NCBI GenBank assembly: GCA_964610885.1 | Contig: CAZSWR010000141.1 | Location: forward strand, 1 to 5,053 | Source: CAZSWR01 sp964610885 | GTDB taxonomy: Bacteria > Bacteroidota > Ignavibacteria > Kapaibacteriales > UBA2268 | Length of the DNA: 5,053 nucleotides | Direction: 5' to 3' | In this document: positions 5,004 to 5,053 of the stretch, piece by piece | How the letters are laid out: each line of letters opens with the position of its first letter | Numbering within the stretch: position 1 is the first letter of the stretch | The notes under the pieces: generated by a model | Told to the model about the DNA's origin: nothing | Seen by the model: the letters and a program-made list of their open reading frames with translations, nothing else | The model's database searches: none | Made by a program: the position numbers and the translations under genes

Positions 5004-5053
5004 TGAAAGTGTGCAAAAAAAGTGTAAGAAAAAAGTGTGTAAGAAATTGCACA
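5004..5053. repeat. Purine-rich degenerate repeats with an edge inverted repeat
   Basis: Short units of the form AAGTGTGC, AAGTGTAAG and AGTGTGTAAG alternate with A-runs, giving an irregular purine-rich tandem. TGTGCAA (5010-5016) and TTGCACA (5047-5053) are perfect inverted arms 30 bases apart, the second ending exactly at the window edge. The feature is cut off, so I cannot say whether it is a leader, an operator pair or the start of a longer repeat. Confidence 0.35.

Overview
The window looks like a chromosomal segment from a bacterium of the Bacteroidota/Chlorobiota/Ignavibacteriota (FCB) group. This is inferred from three things: a 2-oxo acid dehydrogenase E1 with its alpha and beta halves fused in one chain, a small secreted protein with two-component-regulator-propeller-like repeats, and AT-rich, repeat-laden intergenic DNA beside a more GC-rich metabolic gene. 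I cannot name a species.

Layout. On the minus strand, a two-gene unit is read from about 1459 down to 96. Its first gene (797-1459) encodes a predicted secreted, very cysteine-rich protein, interrupted by one in-frame TAG at 1388-1390 just after the signal peptide. Its second gene (96-785) encodes an exported propeller-like protein. Both have strong Shine-Dalgarno sequences and only 11 bases separate them. Positions 1-95 hold no gene.

Positions 1460-2700 form a gene-free block of about 1.2 kb that separates this unit from the divergent plus-strand gene. Its left third is AT-rich and nearly featureless. Positions 1811-1997 are richer in GC and look like a decayed element. Positions 2023-2578 are a mosaic of palindromes: two copies of an 88-89-base hairpin-plus-tail module bracket a run of small hairpins, a pair of hairpins that differ by a compensatory base-pair swap, and two palindromes that on the minus strand each follow a GTAG tetranucleotide, as REP elements do. 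An 8-bp palindrome (2606-2627) follows.

Positions 2701-4824 encode the fused E1 alpha/beta subunit of a 2-oxo acid dehydrogenase complex (pyruvate or branched-chain type). E2 and E3 are not in the window. After the stop come a 17-base perfect direct repeat flanking a stem-loop, a probable rho-independent terminator (4934-4974), and a purine-rich tail with an inverted repeat that ends exactly at the window edge.

Functionally, the E1 gene is a stand-alone central-metabolism gene and the minus-strand pair is probably an envelope or secreted pair of unknown role. The most unusual content is the palindromic mosaic between them and the amber-interrupted cysteine-rich gene. I see no defence system, CRISPR array, transposase, reverse transcriptase or RNA gene.
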